Below are positions 41,852 through 49,340 of a DNA stretch of 64,000 nucleotides, piece after piece. The notes under the pieces are model-generated. The model saw only the letters and a list, made by a program, of their open reading frames with translations. It did no database searches and was not told the DNA's origin. Position numbers and translations under genes: made by a program. Source of the stretch: Pseudonocardia sp. EC080619-01 (GTDB lineage: Bacteria; Actinomycetota; Actinomycetes; Mycobacteriales; Pseudonocardiaceae); assembly GCF_001420995.1 (NCBI RefSeq), contig NZ_CP012184.1:3022501-3086500 (forward strand). Reading direction: 5' to 3'. Position 1 is the first letter of the stretch, and every line of letters begins with the position of its first letter.

Positions 41852-43882
41852 TCAGTGACGGGCCGGTCCCTCACGGCGGGACCCCGGCTCCGGGGAGCAG
41901 CAGGGGTCGGCCGGGCCGGGTCCCGGCGCGACCGTGACGTGGTGCGGGCCGTCGACGCGCGGCGTCACGGTGAGCCCGGGCAGCGCGGTCGTCCGGGTGG
42001 CCCGGACGGCGTTGAGGATCACCAGGACCTCGGCGGCCTCGTGCACGACGACGACGGCGGCCAGGCCGAGCACGCCGACGGCCGCGAGCGGGACGAGCCC
42101 GCCGATGATCAGCAACGAGAGGCCGACGTTCTGCAGCATGATCCGGCGGGCCCGCCGGGCGTGCGCGAGGTTCTGCGGGAGGTGCCGCAGGTCCTCCCCC
42201 ATGAGCGCGACGTCGGCGGTCTCGATCGCGACGTCGGTCCCCATCGCGCCCATCGCGATGCCGACGTCCGCGGTGGCGAGTGCCGGGGCGTCGTTGACGC
42301 CGTCGCCGACCATCGCGATGCGCCGCCCGCCCGCGAGGACGGGCAGCAGGGCGGCCTTGTCCTCCGGCCGCAGCTCGGCGTGCACGGTACTGATGCCGGC
42401 CCGCCGGGCGAGGGTGTCCGCGGTGCGCCGGTTGTCGCCGGTGAGCATCGCGACCTCGATGCCGAGGTCACGGAGCCGGCGGACGGCCTCGGGTGCCTCG
42501 TCGCGGAGCTCGTCGCGGACCGCGACGGCGCCGAGCAGCGTCCCGCCGCGTTCCACCAGCACGACGGTGGCGCCCTCGCCCTCCAGGCGGTCGACGTCGT
42601 CGGCCAGCGGGCCCGGTCCGATCCAGCCGGGCCTGCCGAGCCGCAGTGCGATCCCGTCCCGGGTGCCGGTGAGTCCGTGACCGGCGACGGCGGTGACGTC
42701 ATCGGCGGGGCGCACGGTGACCGGCCGGTCCGGTCCGCCCGCGGCGCCGAGGATCGCGCGGGCCAGCGGGTGCTCGCTGCGGGACTCCAGCGCGGCGGCG
42801 CAGGCGAGCACGTCGGCGCGGTCCCCGCCGGGCACGGCGAGGACGTCGACGACCTCGGGCTCGTTCCGGGTCAGCGTGCCGGTCTTGTCGAGGGCGATCG
42901 CGCGGATCCGGCCGAGCTCCTCCAGCGCGGCGCCGCCCTTGACCAGTGCGCCCTGCCTGCCGGCGGCGCCGATCGCGGCGACGACGGTCATCGGCACCGA
43001 GATCGCCAGCGCGCACGGCGACGCGGCGACGAGCACCACCAGCGCCCGCTCGATCCACAGCGCCGGGTCCCCCAGCAGTGAACCGGCCGCCGCGACCAGG
43101 GCGGCGAGCACCATGATGCCCGGCACGAGGGGCCGGGCGATCCGGTCGGCGAGGCGCTGGCCGGAGCCGCGGCGCTCCTGTGCCTCCTCGACGACGTGCA
43201 CGATCCGGGCCAGCGAGCTGTCCGACGCCGGCGCGGTCACGTCGACCTCGACCGCGCCGCCACCGTTGATCGTCCCGGCGTGCAGGACGTCGCCGGGCCC
43301 GGCCTCGACCGGCACGGACTCGCCGGTGACGGCCGAGGTGTCGAGGCTGGTGCGCCCGGCCCGGACGACGCCGTCGGTCGCGGCCCGCTCGCCAGGGCGC
43401 AGGACCAGGACGTCGCCGACGACGAGGTCGCCGGGCGCGACGGTGACCTCGCGTCCGTCCCGCAGCACGGACGCGGTCGGCGGGACGAGTGCGAGCAGCG
43501 CGCGCAGCCCGCGCCGGGTCCGCGCCACGGCGTGGTGCTCGAGGCCCTCGGCGATCGAGAACAGGATCCCGAGCAGCGCGGCCTCGGTGATCCGGCCGAG
43601 GAGGACGGCGCCGACCGCCGCGATCGTCATCAGGGTGCCGACGCCGATCCGGCCGTGGCGCAGGGCGCCCAGCGCGCCGGGGACGAACGTCGACGCGGCG
43701 ACCACGGCGGCGAGGAGCTCGATGCCGGTGACCAGGGGCGCAGGGCCGTCGAGGACCGGGCCCACGAGCAGCGCGACGACCAGCAGCGCCGCCGCCACCG
43801 CGGCCGGTCGCAGCTCCCGGACGTCCCGGAGGCGGGCGGGCGCCTCGTCGTCCGGCCCGGGGTCGCAGCACGCGTCAGCCAT
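41852..43882 (-). CDS. Heavy-metal P1B-type ATPase, P1B-4-like
   Basis: 676 residues. Phosphorylation motif DKTGTLT, TGES (VTGESVP), HP locus (SEHPLA) and GDGVNDAPAL are intact. The transmembrane metal motif is SPC (VAASPCALAIS), not CPC, and the last helix pair has HEAAEVLVILN in place of HEGGT, which is the P1B-4 (Co/Fe/Zn, CtpD/CoaT) pattern with changes. There is no N-terminal metal-binding domain; instead Cys pairs sit near both ends (ADACCDP, DPCCSPEP). ATG 43882 overlaps the sensor gene by 8 bases. Likely exports a divalent metal under control of that sensor. Confidence 0.9.
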   Translation of the reverse strand: MADACCDPGPDDEAPARLRDVRELRPAAVAAALLVVALLVGPVLDGPAPLVTGIELLAAVVAASTFVPGALGALRHGRIGVGTLMTIAAVGAVLLGRITEAALLGILFSIAEGLEHHAVARTRRGLRALLALVPPTASVLRDGREVTVAPGDLVVGDVLVLRPGERAATDGVVRAGRTSLDTSAVTGESVPVEAGPGDVLHAGTINGGGAVEVDVTAPASDSSLARIVHVVEEAQERRGSGQRLADRIARPLVPGIMVLAALVAAAGSLLGDPALWIERALVVLVAASPCALAISVPMTVVAAIGAAGRQGALVKGGAALEELGRIRAIALDKTGTLTRNEPEVVDVLAVPGGDRADVLACAAALESRSEHPLARAILGAAGGPDRPVTVRPADDVTAVAGHGLTGTRDGIALRLGRPGWIGPGPLADDVDRLEGEGATVVLVERGGTLLGAVAVRDELRDEAPEAVRRLRDLGIEVAMLTGDNRRTADTLARRAGISTVHAELRPEDKAALLPVLAGGRRIAMVGDGVNDAPALATADVGIAMGAMGTDVAIETADVALMGEDLRHLPQNLAHARRARRIMLQNVGLSLLIIGGLVPLAAVGVLGLAAVVVVHEAAEVLVILNAVRATRTTALPGLTVTPRVDGPHHVTVAPGPGPADPCCSPEPGSRREGPARH

Positions 43883-44276
43883 GACCCGCTCCGGACGGCA
43901 GCCCGGTGCCCGTGCCGGCGTCGGTGCCGGCGTCGGTGTCGAACAGGACCGACAGCAGGGCCCGGCCGCGGCCGGTGAGCCGGTACATGACCATGCGGCC
44001 GTCCTTGCGGGAGGTGACGATCCCGGCCGTGCGGAGCCGACGCAGGTGGTGCGAGACCAGGGCCTGCGAGGACCCGACGATCCACGCGGTGTCGCACACG
44101 CAGAGCTCGTCGCCGGCCAGCAGGGCCCGCGCCACACGGAGCCGGGTCGGGTCACCGAGCCCGCGGGCCAGCCCGGCGACGGGTTCGAGCGCGGCGAGCC
44201 CGGGCAGCGCGGTCCGGATCCGCTCGGCGTGCGGCAGGTCCAGGCACAGGAGCTCGCAGGTGTCGACCTCGGTCAC
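43875..44276 (-). CDS. ArsR/SmtB-family metal sensor, CadC-like
   Basis: 133 residues. The N-terminus DTCELLCLD and the ELCVCD segment at the start of the recognition domain supply the cysteines of the alpha3N site of CadC (Cd/Pb/Zn sensor), and the helix-turn-helix is GSSQALVSHHLRRLRTAG. Binding of a soft metal should release it from DNA. A Thr/Gly/Asp repeat (TDAGTDAGTGTG) precedes the end. It is transcribed first, with the ATPase downstream in overlapping frames. A TAGTAT box lies 6 bases before GTG 44276 inside an A/T-rich operator-like stretch. Confidence 0.9.
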   Translation of the reverse strand: MTEVDTCELLCLDLPHAERIRTALPGLAALEPVAGLARGLGDPTRLRVARALLAGDELCVCDTAWIVGSSQALVSHHLRRLRTAGIVTSRKDGRMVMYRLTGRGRALLSVLFDTDAGTDAGTGTGLPSGAGHG

Positions 44277-44280
44277 GCGG

Positions 44281-44304
44281 ACATACTAATACTCGTACGG
44301 ATGT
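44281..44304 (-). promoter_or_regulatory. Promoter/operator region of the metal sensor operon
   Basis: Minus-strand -10 box TAGTAT (44283-44288) 6 bases before GTG 44276. The 24-base stretch starts ACAT and ends ATGT, is A/T-rich against its surroundings and is partly palindromic, as expected for an ArsR/SmtB site. Confidence 0.5.
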
Positions 44305-44388
44305 TTCTACAGGCATGCCGCGGTGGTGGAGCGGCGGTCGCCAGGGTCGGCCCGCACAGGACGCGACCGCGGGAGGGTGACGGGCACC

Positions 44389-44766
44389 GTGCGTCGACCC
44401 ACGTACCGCCCCGGACCGGCCCTCGTCGTCGTCCTGCCGGCCCTGTTCGCCCACGTCGTGCTCGGCCCGCTCGTGGCCTGTCACGGGACCGGTGCGGTCC
44501 CGGTGGCGGTCGTGGAGCAACACCCGGCCGGGCACGCCGGGTGCACGGAGGACCATCCCTGCCAGCACGGCCCGACCGGTGACCACGGCACCGACGACTC
44601 CACGGTCCGGGCCCTCGACACCCCGCGGGCGCCGGCGGCCGTGCTGCCGCTGTGCCCCGCCCCCGCGCGTGCGGAACCCCCCGTGGTGCCCGTCCGGCCG
44701 TCCGGGCCGGTCGAGCTCCTCGCGGTGCGCGAACCCGTGACGGTGCTCTGCGTCGATCGGAACTGA
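44389..44766 (+). CDS. Small membrane-anchored His/Cys-rich protein
   Basis: About 125 residues. One hydrophobic helix near the N-terminus (ALVVVLPALFAHVVLGPLVA), then a His/Cys-rich loop (ACHGTG, HPAGHAGCTEDHPCQHG) and a Pro-rich remainder with one late Cys. This could bind a metal. It diverges from the metal sensor-ATPase operon and precedes the DsbA-like gene. GTG 44389 is 12 bases after a GGGAGG; GTG 44377 is also possible. The family is not recognised, and coding is supported mainly by the membrane helix, length and placement. Confidence 0.55.
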   Translation: MRRPTYRPGPALVVVLPALFAHVVLGPLVACHGTGAVPVAVVEQHPAGHAGCTEDHPCQHGPTGDHGTDDSTVRALDTPRAPAAVLPLCPAPARAEPPVVPVRPSGPVELLAVREPVTVLCVDRN

Positions 44767-44840
44767 CCGGACCGAGCGTCCCGTCCGTGTCGTCCGATCG
44801 TCCGCGGCCCGCGCGCCGCCGAGCCCCGAAAGGGCATTCC

Positions 44841-45548
44841 GTGTCTCCGACCATCCGCACCCGATCCACCCCTGCCGCGCCGAGGCCCGGCGGGCCGTCC
44901 AACCTGAGGTTCTCGCTGGTCCTCGTCGCCGTCTTCGTCGTCGCGGTCGGCGTCCTGCTCGCCGTGACCCGCGGCAGCTCGGCCGGCACCGAGGCCGAGG
45001 CCGAGGCCGAGGCGGCCGCCGTCGCCACCCGGGAGGACAGCCTCCGGCTGTCGACCGCGCCCGGTTCCACCGTCGATCTCGTCGAGTTCCTCGACTTCGA
45101 GTGCGAGGCCTGCCGCGCCGCGTACCCGGCGGTCGAGCAGCTGCGCGCCGAGTACGGCGACCGGGTCGACGTCGTCCTCCGGTACTTCCCGGTGCCGAGT
45201 CACGCCAACGCCGAGCGCGCCGCCCGGGCCGTGGAGGCCGCGGCCCGGCAGGGCAGGCACGAGGCGATGTACGCGCTCATGTTCGAGACCCAGACCGAGT
45301 GGGGCGAGCAGCAGGTGCCGATGGACGACCGGTTCCGCGGCTACGCCGAGCGGATCGGTCTGGACATGGGCCGCTACGACGCCGACTACACCGACCCGGC
45401 CACCGCGGAGCGGGTCGAGGCGGACCGCCGGGACGGTCTCGCCCTCGGCGTCCGCGGCACGCCGACGTTCTTCGTGAACGGCCGGATGCTCGAACCGCGG
45501 TCGCTCGACGACCTCCGGACGGCGCTCGACGAGGCACTGGCCGGCTGA
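44841..45548 (+). CDS. DsbA-family thiol-disulfide oxidoreductase, membrane anchored
   Basis: 235 residues. One membrane helix at about 26-45, then an Ala/Glu run (TEAEAEAEAAAV), then a thioredoxin/DsbA fold with the active site FLDFECEACRAAYP (CEAC near 89-92) and cis-Pro in GVRGTPTFFVNGR near 200-212. It should act outside the membrane on disulfides, like mycobacterial DsbA-like Rv2969c. The start GTG 44841 has a weak AAAGGG SD. A bidirectional terminator follows. Confidence 0.87.
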   Translation: MSPTIRTRSTPAAPRPGGPSNLRFSLVLVAVFVVAVGVLLAVTRGSSAGTEAEAEAEAAAVATREDSLRLSTAPGSTVDLVEFLDFECEACRAAYPAVEQLRAEYGDRVDVVLRYFPVPSHANAERAARAVEAAARQGRHEAMYALMFETQTEWGEQQVPMDDRFRGYAERIGLDMGRYDADYTDPATAERVEADRRDGLALGVRGTPTFFVNGRMLEPRSLDDLRTALDEALAG

Positions 45549-45553
45549 CGGTG

Positions 45554-45588
45554 CGGGCCCGGCAGCCGCGACGACGCTGCCGGGCCCG
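45554..45588. terminator. Bidirectional hairpin terminator
   Basis: 13-bp perfect stem (CGGGCCCGGCAGC at 45554-45566 with its complement at 45576-45588) between convergent DsbA-like and alcohol dehydrogenase genes. Confidence 0.7.
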
Positions 45589-45594
45589 GCCGGC

Positions 45595-46641
45595 TCAGCC
45601 CGGCGTGATCACGACCTTGAGCGCCTGGTGGGCGGCCGCGTTCGCGAACACGTCGTACGCCTCGTCCATCCGGTCGAACGTGAACGAGTGCGTCCCCATC
45701 TTCTCGGCCGGGATCCGGCCGCTCGCCACCATCGTCAGGAGCGTCGGGATCGACACGGTGTCGACCAGGCCCATGGTGAGGGTGACGTTCGAGATCCACA
45801 TGTCCTGCATCGGCAGCTCGACCGGGGCGCCGTGCACGCCGATGTTGGCGATCGTCCCGCCGGGACGGACGAGCGACGCCGCGGTCAGCAGGGTCTCCGG
45901 GTAGCCGACGGCCTCGATCGCGACGTCGACACCGAGCCCGTCGGTCAGCGCGGTGACGTCGCCGACGGTCCCCGGGCCGACGTCGACGGCGTCGGTCGCG
46001 CCGAACTCGAGCGCCTTCTCCAGCCGGAACTTGTCCGAGTCGACGGCGATGACCTTCGACGCGCCCCACAGGCCGGTGGTCAGGACCGCCGACAGCCCCA
46101 CCGCGCCGGCGCCGACGACCGCGACGGTGTGCCCGGGCCGGACCCGGCCCGCGAGCACGCCGACCTCGTAGCCGGTCGGGAGCGAGTCGGCGAGGAAGAT
46201 CGCCTGCTCGTCGGTGACACCCTCCGGCACGGCGTGCAGGGAGGTGTCGGCGAAGGGGACGCGGACGTACTCGGCCTGGGTGCCGTCGATGAGATGGCCG
46301 AAGATCCAGCCGATGCCGCCGACGGTCCGGCAGTGCGAGGGCATGCTGCGCCGGCAGTACTCGCAGCGTCCGCACTGGGTGATCGCGGGGACGAGGACGC
46401 GGTCGCCGACCGCGAACCCGGAGACCGCGTCGCCGACCGCGGTGACGGTCCCGACGGCCTCGTGGCCGAGGACGCGACCGTCGGTGACGGCCGGGACGTC
46501 GCCCTGCAGGATGTGCAGGTCGGTCCCGCAGATCGTGGTGGTGTCGACCTTCACGACGACGTCGGTGGGGTCCTGGACGGTCGGGTCCGGGACGTCCTCC
46601 CAGGACTTCTTGCCGGGACCGTGGTAGACGAGTGCCTTCAT
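45595..46641 (-). CDS. Zinc-dependent alcohol dehydrogenase (medium-chain)
   Basis: 348 residues. Catalytic zinc ligands C38 region (CGTDLHI), H59-E60 (LGHEAVG) and a later acidic residue; structural zinc cysteines in CGRCEYCRRSMPSHC. NAD-binding GAGAVGLSA near 172-180, with D in VIAVDSD suggesting NAD preference. It belongs to the subgroup near Adh of Cupriavidus/Mycobacterium that oxidises primary and secondary alcohols or glycols. Single gene; ATG 46641 has no strong SD. Confidence 0.9.
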   Translation of the reverse strand: MKALVYHGPGKKSWEDVPDPTVQDPTDVVVKVDTTTICGTDLHILQGDVPAVTDGRVLGHEAVGTVTAVGDAVSGFAVGDRVLVPAITQCGRCEYCRRSMPSHCRTVGGIGWIFGHLIDGTQAEYVRVPFADTSLHAVPEGVTDEQAIFLADSLPTGYEVGVLAGRVRPGHTVAVVGAGAVGLSAVLTTGLWGASKVIAVDSDKFRLEKALEFGATDAVDVGPGTVGDVTALTDGLGVDVAIEAVGYPETLLTAASLVRPGGTIANIGVHGAPVELPMQDMWISNVTLTMGLVDTVSIPTLLTMVASGRIPAEKMGTHSFTFDRMDEAYDVFANAAAHQALKVVITPG

Positions 46642-46868
46642 CTGCTCACTCCGTTGTTCGCAGGCTCGCGTGACGGCCGACCGCGTCGGCCCACCCGAGG
46701 GTCCCGGGGCGCGACGGTCACCGGTACCGCTCCGCGGGCCCGGCCCGGCGACCCGTCGATCGGCGGATCGGACCCGGCCGGCACGTCCGCCTGTGGGTAC
46801 CGCCCCGGCGTTTCCGTGTCGCGGCGGTGGGGAACCCGGGTTCCGAGGTCGTCGGAGGGGGTGCGGGG

Positions 46869-47258
46869 ATGACCCGGAGCGTGGAACAGCGGCTGCGCCG
46901 GAGGGTGTGCGTGCCGTCCGAGGAGAGCACCTGCCTGGTGCGCCGCGAGCTGCGCGGGGCGCTGTCCCGATGGGACCTCGGCCCCGACGTCGTCGACGAC
47001 GCGCTCGTCGTCGTCGAGGAGCTCGTCGCGAACGTCGTCGACCACGCCCGTACGCGCTGTGACCTGGTCGTGGAACTGATCGGGCACGTCCTGTCCGTCG
47101 CCGTCCGGGACCGGTCCGCCGGGGCCCCGGTGATCCGCGCGGTGGACACCACGGCACCTCGCGGACGGGGACTGCAACTGGTCGACGGCCTGTCGGAGAG
47201 CTGGGGCTGTGCGCCGCACCCCGACGGCAAGACGGTCTGGGCCCGCCTCGCCGCCTGA
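46869..47258 (+). CDS. Anti-sigma-type ATP-binding protein (HATPase_c_2)
   Basis: 129 residues. GHKL ATPase boxes: N-box VEELVANVVDHA, D-box RDRSAGAP, G2 box PRGRGLQLVDGLSESWG, ending GKTVWARL. Small stand-alone proteins of this kind bind anti-anti-sigma (STAS) proteins or sigma-B-like factors, sometimes phosphorylating the former. No STAS or sigma partner is encoded next to it. ATG 46869 follows a GGAGGGGG SD; upstream GTG 46827 is less likely. Converges with a second gene of the same family. Confidence 0.82.
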   Translation: MTRSVEQRLRRRVCVPSEESTCLVRRELRGALSRWDLGPDVVDDALVVVEELVANVVDHARTRCDLVVELIGHVLSVAVRDRSAGAPVIRAVDTTAPRGRGLQLVDGLSESWGCAPHPDGKTVWARLAA

Positions 47259-47259
47259 G

Positions 47260-47279
47260 CGCCGTCCGCGGTGACGGCG
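47260..47279. terminator. Short hairpin between convergent genes
   Basis: CGCCGTC (47260-47266) and GACGGCG (47273-47279) around a 6-base loop, filling the 22 bases between the two stops. Confidence 0.5.
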
Positions 47280-47280
47280 T

Positions 47281-47655
47281 TCAGAGTTCGGCCCAGACGG
47301 TCTTCCCCGTCCGGGTCCGGACGACGCCCCAGGAGGCGACGGCGTCGATGATGGCGAGGCCCTTGCCGCGGTAGCCGCCCAGCCGGGAGTGCCCGACGGT
47401 GAGCATCGCCGACGGGTCGCCGTCGTCGACCTCGATGTGGACACCGTCCTGTTCGGACACGGTGATGCGCAGACCGCTGGCGCCGCCGCCGTGGTCGGCC
47501 GCGTTCGCGACCAGCTCGGTGACGACGAGCTCGGCGTCGGTCGCACGCCCGCGGTCCGGGAGCCGCCGGCGCAGCCAGCGCCGGACGGCGGGCAGCTCGG
47601 TGACCTCGCACCCCTGCCTGCGGAGCGAGGCCGCCGAGGCGCCCGGTTCGGCCAC
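47281..47655 (-). CDS. Anti-sigma-type ATP-binding protein (HATPase_c_2), second copy
   Basis: 124 residues. N-box TELVANAADHG, D-box EVDDGDPS, G2 box YRGKGLAIIDAVASWG, ending GKTVWAEL, so the same architecture as the gene facing it, with low overall identity. The N-terminus contains an unpaired Cys (RRQGCEVTELPAV). GTG 47655 is preceded by AGAGGAG. Probably a regulator of a sigma or STAS protein encoded elsewhere. Confidence 0.82.
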   Translation of the reverse strand: MAEPGASAASLRRQGCEVTELPAVRRWLRRRLPDRGRATDAELVVTELVANAADHGGGASGLRITVSEQDGVHIEVDDGDPSAMLTVGHSRLGGYRGKGLAIIDAVASWGVVRTRTGKTVWAEL

Positions 47656-47863
47656 GTCGCTCCTCTGTCCGTCGGCTCGGGCGCAGGACGATGCCGCCCG
47701 TCCGTTCGTCGTGCGCCGACGGGACCAGTCTCCCCGCCCCGGCACCGATCGGCAGCGCGGAGCGGGGAGGACCGGTCCTCGTGGTGAAGGGCTTGACCGT
47801 GCCGCGACGGCACGGTCTTTCCTGGAGCGTGACCGACCCTGCGAGCCGCACCCGGGAGGCGCG

Positions 47864-48535
47864 ATGACCGCGTTCGAGCCGTACGACCGTCCGCTGCACC
47901 CGGCCGGCGACGGCTGGGGCGCCGGCCCCGCGCGCGGGGAGGGACTGCGTCCGGTCCGTCGGCGCGACGTGCTGCACCGGATGCTGTACGAGATCGCCCG
48001 GCCCGGCCCGTACGGCGGCACGGTCCGGTACACCGTCGAGGTCGACGCCGGCGAGGGCGACGGGTCCCCGGTGCTGTACGTCGACGGCCGGCGCGCGGCG
48101 GAGGCCGAGTCGCCGGCGTCGTTCCCCGTCCACGGCGGGGTGGTCGAGGTCGAGGTCTCGCTCTACGGGATGGGACGCGTCCATTTCGTCGGCCACGACG
48201 GGACGGAACAGCGGCTCGCGCCGGTGCCCGGCACCCTCGAGCACCTGCGCGGCCGCCTGCACCACCGCAACCCGCGGCTCAGCCGGGGTATCGGGCGGGT
48301 GGCGATCGCCGTCCTCGTCGTCAACCTCGTCCTCGCCGTCCCGCAGGCGCTGGAGCTGGTGACCGGCATCGACCGGGTCGCCGAGCTGGTCGGGACCTTC
48401 ACCTCGCCGGTGCACCTCCCGTACTGGCTCAACACCGGGCTTCTCCTCGCTGGCGCGCTCGCCGCGGTGGAACGGACGCTCACCCTGCGCCGGAACCGGG
48501 TGCTCGATGTCGAGACACTGTGGACGAACTTCTGA
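47864..48535 (+). CDS. Membrane protein of unknown function
   Basis: 223 residues. The first 140 residues are soluble, with a beta-rich middle (VRYTVEVDAGEGDGSPVLYV, then VEVEVSLYGMGRVHFVG). Two hydrophobic helices follow (RVAIAVLVVNLVLAVPQALE near 143-162; LPYWLNTGLLLAGALAAVE near 182-200), ending LDVETLWTNF. ATG 47864 follows GGGAGGCG. I do not recognise the family. A small hairpin terminator follows. Confidence 0.75.
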   Translation: MTAFEPYDRPLHPAGDGWGAGPARGEGLRPVRRRDVLHRMLYEIARPGPYGGTVRYTVEVDAGEGDGSPVLYVDGRRAAEAESPASFPVHGGVVEVEVSLYGMGRVHFVGHDGTEQRLAPVPGTLEHLRGRLHHRNPRLSRGIGRVAIAVLVVNLVLAVPQALELVTGIDRVAELVGTFTSPVHLPYWLNTGLLLAGALAAVERTLTLRRNRVLDVETLWTNF

Positions 48536-48544
48536 TGACGGCTC

Positions 48545-48567
48545 CGCGACGGCTGCCGCCCGTCGCG
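48545..48567 (+). terminator. Hairpin terminator
   Basis: CGCGACGG (48545-48552) and CCGTCGCG (48560-48567) around a 7-base loop, 10 bases after the stop at 48535. Confidence 0.55.
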
Positions 48568-48605
48568 TGCAGGTGCGGGGTTCGGCGATCCGCACCGAAA
48601 AGGTG

Positions 48606-48643
48606 AGTAACCATACGGAAAGTAATGTGCACCCTCGATGGTG
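48606..48643 (+). promoter_or_regulatory. Upstream box shared by the two chaplin-like genes (copy 1)
   Basis: AGTAACC, two variable bases, ACGGAAAGTAAT, GTGC, six bases, CGATGGTG. The same series occurs at 49257-49295 with one inserted A, and in both cases the last G is 9 bases before the -35 hexamer. A/T-rich against the background; fits an activator site. Confidence 0.65.
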
Positions 48644-48652
48644 TTGCACGGT

Positions 48653-48681
48653 TTGAACAGCACGTTTCCGACGGTTACGTT
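48653..48681 (+). promoter_or_regulatory. Sigma-70-type promoter of chaplin-like gene 1
   Basis: TTGAAC (48653-48658), 17 bases, TACGTT (48676-48681). Predicted transcript start about 48688. Confidence 0.65.
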
Positions 48682-48687
48682 CTTTGC

Positions 48688-48769
48688 AGCCGGTACGGGC
48701 TCCCCCATTTGTCAGCGTGCCGGCAGGAGCCTGGGGTCGAACGGCCCTGCAATCATCAGGAGAAGAACT
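48688..48769 (+). promoter_or_regulatory. Conserved 5' leader hairpin of chaplin-like gene 1
   Basis: The predicted transcript begins with a hairpin: GCCGGTACG (48689-48697) pairs with CGTGCCGGC (48716-48724) with one G-T pair, and the 18-base loop contains GGCTCCCCC and TTTGTCAG. Stem and loop recur almost unchanged before the second gene. A conserved CATCAGGAGAAGAACT (SD) precedes GTG 48770. Confidence 0.65.
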
Positions 48770-49114
48770 GTGCTGAAGAAGAAGGCTGGCATCCTCGCCG
48801 CGTCCTCCGTCGCGGGCCTGCTCGCGCTGTCCCCGCTGGCCTTCGCCGGCGGCGAGATCGACAAGGACGCCAAGGGCCTCGTCTCGGGCGCCAACGGCAA
48901 CAACGGCAACGTGCCGGTCGAGGCCTGCAACAACAACGTGCCGGTCAACGTGCTGGGCGTCCAGGTCCCGGTCGAGGACGCGGCCGGCGGCAACGGCCTC
49001 ACCGGCGGCGCCGGCATCGCGGGCGAGGGCGAGGCCAAGTCGGGCGACTCGGCCACCGACCAGTCCGACACCTGCGGGCAGGAGTCGGGCGCCGGCGACG
49101 CCATCGGCGGCTGA
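48770..49114 (+). CDS. Secreted chaplin-like small protein 1
   Basis: 114 residues. Sec signal peptide VLKKKAGILAASSVAGLLAL-SPLAFA with cleavage after AFA (about residue 27). The mature part is Gly/Asn/Asp/Ala-rich with a chaplin-like core VPVEACNNNVPVNVLGVQVP and a second Cys near the end (QSDTCGQ), so one disulfide is possible. Chaplins are surface-active, amyloid-forming cell-wall proteins of aerial hyphae; the MLKKA-type start also recalls rodlins. The match is partial (two extra residues in the core), hence chaplin-like. GTG 48770 follows AGGAGAAG. Tandem partner lies 317 bases downstream. Confidence 0.8.
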   Translation: MLKKKAGILAASSVAGLLALSPLAFAGGEIDKDAKGLVSGANGNNGNVPVEACNNNVPVNVLGVQVPVEDAAGGNGLTGGAGIAGEGEAKSGDSATDQSDTCGQESGAGDAIGG

Positions 49115-49129
49115 TCCTCCCGGATCTCT

Positions 49130-49165
49130 CGTACGCCCCCGGGACCTCGGTCCCGGGGGCGTACG
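49130..49165 (+). terminator. Hairpin terminator of chaplin-like gene 1
   Basis: 17-bp perfect stem (49130-49146 with 49149-49165, CGTACGCCCCCGGGACC and complement) with a 2-base centre. Confidence 0.75.
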
Positions 49166-49256
49166 TGTGCCGGGGGTCACTCCGGCCCTGTGACCCTGTG
49201 TAGTTCCCGGGCGAGCCCGGGGTGTTTCGTCCGGAGCAGGACGACCCGATCGTCGC

Positions 49257-49295
49257 AGTAACCGGACGGAAAGTAATAGTGCTCGCACGATGGTG
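49257..49295 (+). promoter_or_regulatory. Upstream box shared by the two chaplin-like genes (copy 2)
   Basis: Second copy of the element at 48606; the region 49166-49256 before it shows nothing recognisable. Confidence 0.65.
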
Positions 49296-49304
49296 GCAGA
49301 CAAA

Positions 49305-49333
49305 TTGTGCTGATCATTGGCGGTAGCTAGATT
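49305..49333 (+). promoter_or_regulatory. Sigma-70-type promoter of chaplin-like gene 2
   Basis: TTGTGC (49305-49310), 17 bases, TAGATT (49328-49333). Predicted transcript start about 49340. Confidence 0.65.
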
Positions 49334-49340
49334 CACTCGT

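Noticed and set aside
40691..43081. Plus-strand open frame of about 800 codons opposite the receptor-fold and ATPase genes
   Set aside because: His/Arg/Gly/Val-rich shadow with no domain; the minus-strand genes have clear motifs.
49115..49256. Additional small gene between the two chaplin-like genes
   Set aside because: Contains the terminator of the first and upstream sequence of the second; no frame with start, SD and plausible composition.
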